A DNA stretch of 64,000 nucleotides from Cladorhizidae sp. MBARI D1340-BT2. Lineage: Eukaryota; Porifera; Demospongiae; Poecilosclerida; Cladorhizidae. Each line of letters begins with the position of its first letter. Positions within the stretch are counted from its first letter, which is position 1. This document shows, piece by piece, positions 60,126-64,000 of this stretch. Position numbers and translations under genes: made by a program. A model generated the notes under the pieces. It was not told where the DNA came from, ran no database searches, and worked only from the letters and a program-made list of their open reading frames with translations. The DNA is taken from positions 2,340,610-2,404,609 of the forward strand of contig JAQNBH010000004.1 of NCBI GenBank assembly GCA_028752905.1, given 5' to 3'.

Positions 60126-62499
60126 AATGATATGAATTTAGTGACCAAGTCCATCGGGGAATGGAAGAAAAATAATTGATCGTGTTTCATGTATTTTCCT
60201 GTATACCTATCTCTGTCTAATACATAGACATGATTCATGATTGGATGAATACACATGAATGCATATACATAACTAACCTCCGGGAGACCACTCATTCGAT
60301 GCATCATGCCCCCCCCCCCCTTCCCCCTCGATGCATCATATCATCCCCCTCCCAGTGAGGTACTTTTTGGGATGTAGATTAAATACATAGCAATATTTGT
60401 GTCAGTTTGTCCTGATTTTTTTTGTAACGCGCATCATGTAACGCGCATCACGTGACACAGTCGTACCCCGATGGCCCCCCTACGCACATCGGTCAAGTTT
60501 GAAATATCACATTTGGAGGATGTTTAGTCCACGTAAGATATACATGAACTAAATTGAAGGAGCCGTTTTTCTAGAAACTTGTGTACAAATCGAGTTAAGA
60601 AATTTTGTGTCACAATTTCGTAACGCGCATCACGATCACTTATCAAGCTCTAGCTCCTAACTTACAGCGAAACTTTTTATGAAAATTGGTTAAAAGTTTA
60701 GCTATGTCTGAATTCACTAGGTGGTGCTCATATATTGAAGCATAGTAAAATAGTAGGCAAGTAAAGTCGAAAAAAGTCGAAAAAACGTAACACGCATCAA
60801 GGTGACCTTGCCCTGTAGGTAGTGCTGGACATAGGTCAGCTGGCTGGCTACAAGAGTGAAGTCTGCTTTCTTGGCCTGCAGGGCTCTACCAAGACAAGTC
60901 AATAGTCAATGCTTGATCATCTTTAGTTGGGGGTGGTTGCTGAGTGCCTGGATCTCCTCCAGAAAACTTCTTTGGAGAGTAGTGGAACATCTTCCAAACA
61001 GACATCAGTGTTGCAAAGACTTTCTTCAGACTTGGCAGGCATCTAGCAGCTGAAACACAGCAAAGCTGCAGAACATGTGCCCTACAGTGCACAAACAATG
61101 CTCGTGGTACCAGTGTGTGGATATGCATTTGGACTCCATTCTTCGTGCCTGAGAAGGTAGCAGCCCCATCATATCCCTGTCCTCTCAGTTTCCCAGTATC
61201 AATGCCACTGTCCGCTAGGAAAGCTTTTAGTGCAGCAAATATTGAAGCATCACATGCAGAAAGGCTAACAAGTCCCAGGAAATGTTCCACTGGTGAACGA
61301 GAACAGGCACCCATCTGAAGCAGATTGAAAGCTCCTCAGTTGTTGCTATATCTGTCCAGTCATCAGCCAGTTATTGAACAGAGTGCAGCTTCTTTAAGAG
61401 ATTTGAGGATACTTTGTTGGATCCACAGGCTGATGGTATCATTTAGGGCCACATGAGAGCAGTAGTTGGCATTTCTTGGAGCTCTATCTAAATGTTTCTT
61501 CACTTCATCATCAACGTTCTCCACCATAAGCTGAACCACATCATCAAAATTGGTAAAATATGCTATTTTCTATATATTTAGTACGCGATCCTCACCAACT
61601 TCTTGATCAGTACACAGTATCTGTTTCATCATACCTCTCTTCCTCCTGCTTGAACTGAATGATCCTTCAGCTTGGGTTTGTTTCTCTGCCTCTACTGCTC
61701 TTGTGCCATGCTGAAGCTTCGTGTGCTTTCATTTTTTATCCAGTGCCGTTTTCCAGTTGGAGACTGGGTGAGAAATCCAAGCTCCCTGTGTGCTTCAGTA
61801 CTTCCCTATCCTCCTTGTAAATATGGGAACAGGACTGACACACATCCCATTGGTCACAGAGTCGTAACTTATCCAAGAGTATTTATCTTGCCAGTATAGC
61901 TGGAACTTCAGCTTCATAAGAGCACCTTTGCTGCCAGAAACTTGACAGTCTCTGTCTCTTCTGACAGTGAAGTTGAAATAACTGCAGAAGTGGACTGCTG
62001 TGTGGGTCTCTCCTCAGATACATCATTACGCTCTGACCTATCATTGCCAACATCCTTGGCCTCCTCGCTGTTCTTTGGTGTGGATGACTCTGAGACATCT
62101 CCAAGCCTGGGGACTTGACTGACAGCAGTAGAAACTGAGTCATGAGAGGCATTAGAGTCAGGCAGTGTACATTTCTTCAGAAATCTTCTGATATCCATGA
62201 CGATGAATGATGACTTGTATGATGACTGCAAGTGCAGTGGCAGGCTCAGGGTATTTATTTTAGAAGCTGACATGACTGTGGGGAATCCCAAGGACACAGT
62301 AGGGAATTTCCAAGTGCTTCCAGGCTCAGGTTATTTTTAGAAACTGACTTCATCATCCAATCAAGTCAGTAGGCATAATTCCCCCCCACCCCCCCTCCGC
62401 CCCAATCAAGTAGTGTGTGTGGCTTCACAGTAGCACTGACTAATCTATCAGCATACCAATCCTGCTGAACACTCCAACTGAAAAATCCTGGATGAAACC

Positions 62500-62642
62500 C
62501 TGAAAGAATAATATATATACTCCACTATATATATATATAGAGATACGCCACTATATATATAATACGCCACTATATATATACATACCCCACTATATATAAT
62601 ATACGTACCCCGCTATATAGATACTCCACTATATATATACTC

Positions 62643-62680
<38 letters not shown>

Positions 62681-62700
62681 GTATATATACCCCACTATAT
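62500..62700. repeat. TA-rich microsatellite with CCACTATATATA units
   Basis: Imperfect CCACTATATATATA repeats followed by (TA)n. Confidence 0.93.
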
Positions 62701-62704
62701 ATAT

Positions 62705-62795
62705 CGCAGAGTTGCCAACCATCCCGGAATGGCCGGGACAGTCCCAGAATTTTGGGCATTGTCCCGGTGGTGGTAATTCCCGGAATTACAAGAGC
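62705..62795. repeat. Dispersed-repeat-like segment (GTTGCCAACCATCCCGG)
   Basis: It contains CCGGGACAGTCCC, TTGTCCCGG and ATTCCCGGAATT words and begins like the segment at 29308. It is probably a mobile-element end from which the following array may have started. Confidence 0.35.
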
Positions 62796-62799
62796 TAGA

Positions 62800-64000
62800 C
62801 CACCAGGAACCATGAGCTAGGCCACCAGGAACCATGAGCTAGGCCACCAGGAACCATGAGCTAGGCCACCAGGAACCATGAGCTAGGCCACCAGGAACCA
62901 TGAGCTAGACCACCAGGAACCATGAGCTAGGCCACCAGGAACCATGAGCTAGGCCACCAGGAACCATGAGGTAGGCCACCAGGAACCATGAGCTAGGCCA
63001 CCAGGAACCATGAGCTAGGCCACCAGGAACCATGAGCTAGGCCACCAGGAACCATGAGCTAGGCCACCAGGAACCATGAGCTAGACCACCAGGAACCATG
63101 AGCTAGGCCACCAGGAACCATGAGCTACACCACCAGGAACCATGAGCTAGGCCACCAGGAACCATGAGCTAGGCCACCAGGAACCATGAGCTAGGCCACC
63201 AGGAACCATGAGCTAGACCACCAGGAACCATGAGCTAGGCCACCAGGAACCATGAGCTAGGCCACCAGGAACCATGAGCTAGGCCACCAGGAACCATGAG
63301 CTAGGCCACCAGGAACCATGAGCTAGGCCACCAGGAACCATGAGCTAGGCCACCAGGAACCATGAGCTAGGCCACCAGGAACCATGAGCTAGGCCACCAG
63401 GAACCATGAGCTAGGCCACCAGGAACCATGAGGTAGGCCACCAGGAACCATGAGCTAGGCCACCAGGAACCATGAGCTAGGCCACCAGGAACCATGAGCT
63501 AAGCCACCAGGAACCATGAGCTAGACCACCAGGAACCATAGGCCACCAGGAACCATGAGCTATACCACCAGGAACCATGAGCTATACCATCAGGAACCAT
63601 GAGCTAGACCACTAGGAACCATGAGCTAGGCCACCAGGAACCATGAGCTAGGCCACCAGGAACCATGAGCTAGACCACCAGGAACCATGAGCTAGGCCAC
63701 CATGAACCATGAGCTAGGCCACCAGGAACCATGAGCTAGGCCACCAGGAACCATGAGCTAGGCCACCAGGAACCATGAGCTAGGCCACCAGGAACCATGA
63801 GCTAGACCACCAGGAACCATGAGCTAGGCCACCAGGAACCATGAGCTAGGCCACCAGGAACCATGAGCTATACCACCAGGAACCATGAGCTAGGCCACCA
63901 GGAACCATGAGCTAGGCCACCAGGAACCATGAGCTAGGCCACCAGGAACCATGAGCTAGGCCACCAGGAACCATGAGCTAGACCACCAGGAACCATGAGC
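62800..64000. repeat. Minisatellite, 22-bp unit, ~54 copies, runs off the window
   Basis: Monomer GAGCTAGGCCACCAGGAACC plus AT, with GAGCTAGACC and GAGCTATACC variants and a few short units. The true right end is outside the window. Confidence 0.97.

Larger units (their letters stand above)
56893..60812 (+). mobile_element. Nested 3.92-kb DNA transposon, unassigned superfamily
   Basis: The terminal inverted repeats GGCAAGGTCAC (56893-56903) and GTGACCTTGCC (60802-60812) are perfect over 11 bp. Directly outside is the 6-bp target duplication CTGTAG (56887-56892 and 60813-60818). The insertion interrupts the hAT-5 coding sequence, which gives independent proof of the boundaries. Subterminal motifs GTAACGCGCATCA occur at 60424, 60438, 60620 and 60787, with diverged copies at 57255 and 57419. 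All are in the same orientation and could be transposase-binding sites. It carries one three-exon gene. A 6-bp duplication is known for Dada, IS3EU and Polinton; the small size excludes Polinton, and I cannot choose between the others or a new group. Confidence 0.88.
56178..62297 (-). pseudogene. hAT transposase gene (hAT-5), split by a nested transposon
   Basis: Part 1 (62297-60819): an N-terminal region with MDIRRFLKKCTLPD; then HLDRAPRNANYCSHVALND (~61500-61430); KLRGQGYDGAATFSGTKNG and RALFVHCRAHVLQL (61190-61070); and SQLTYVQHYLQ at the break. Part 2 (56886-56178): QIKEHP and NDQEYLSTVHNTVADLAIG, then YLAEVSRQISCRFKDALGLL and FSIFDPQ. It ends with the dimerisation motif LPVSTATVERSFSDMKQIKD, a tail ending RRLFLFN and a TAA at 56180-56178. 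Without the 3.9-kb insertion and one duplicated CTGTAG the coding sequence reads straight through (HYLQ|QIKEH). A few other stops and frameshifts are present. The order and motifs match ZNF862/ZMYM-like hAT transposases. Confidence 0.87.

Noticed and set aside
62613..62813. 66-codon minus-strand open frame near 62.7 kb
   Set aside because: It is composed of the TA microsatellite and a dispersed-repeat end; no coding sense.

Overview
The window looks like a repeat-choked stretch of a metazoan nuclear genome. It has spliced, intron-rich genes with GT-AG junctions, metazoan-type hAT transposase remnants, a LINE reverse-transcriptase fragment, a Penelope-like hammerhead motif and almost no intact open reading outside repeats. 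A marine invertebrate, perhaps a sponge, is my guess; nothing here proves the phylum. By my rough count tandem arrays of more than twenty unrelated monomers (3 to about 150 bp) fill around 45% of the sequence.

Layout. 0-8.2 kb: a chain of minisatellites (38, 27, 31, 31 and about 25 bp units) with short unique spacers and one 168-bp hairpin. 8.27-10.16 kb (minus): an exon of an unrecognised Ser/Gln-rich repeat protein, whose upstream intron holds a 45-bp array. 11.5-16.5 kb: a degenerate hAT transposon with matching ends (12073-15235), then a LINE fragment in which a 44-bp array has grown out of the reverse-transcriptase coding sequence. 16.6-25.1 kb: two related decayed hAT transposases (minus), one with a 29-bp array grown from its own coding sequence, an ATT microsatellite, a 20-bp degenerate array and a TTAA-flanked MITE. 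25-34 kb: MITE pieces, a diverged satellite of about 150 bp, a fourth hAT remnant, a nearly perfect 620-bp palindromic foldback element flanked by TTAA, and a 24-bp array.

34.37-54.52 kb (minus): the clearest host gene, the 3' end of a sterol O-acyltransferase (SOAT/ACAT, MBOAT family). Four exons join in phase and give the last ~190 residues, including the FYxDWW motif and the active-site histidine. Each of the three visible introns carries its own unrelated minisatellite. The largest intron (15.6 kb) is about 90% tandem arrays, including an 8-kb, roughly 190-copy 42-bp array that is open on both strands.

56.2-62.3 kb: a fifth hAT transposase gene (minus) split by a 3.92-kb nested transposon (56893-60812). 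The nested element has an 11-bp terminal inverted repeat, a 6-bp target duplication (CTGTAG) and repeated subterminal motifs. It carries a three-exon gene on the plus strand encoding a Cys/His-rich, probably DDE-type recombinase that I cannot assign to a named superfamily. I consider this the most interesting object in the window. The last 1.2 kb is a 22-bp array that runs off the end.
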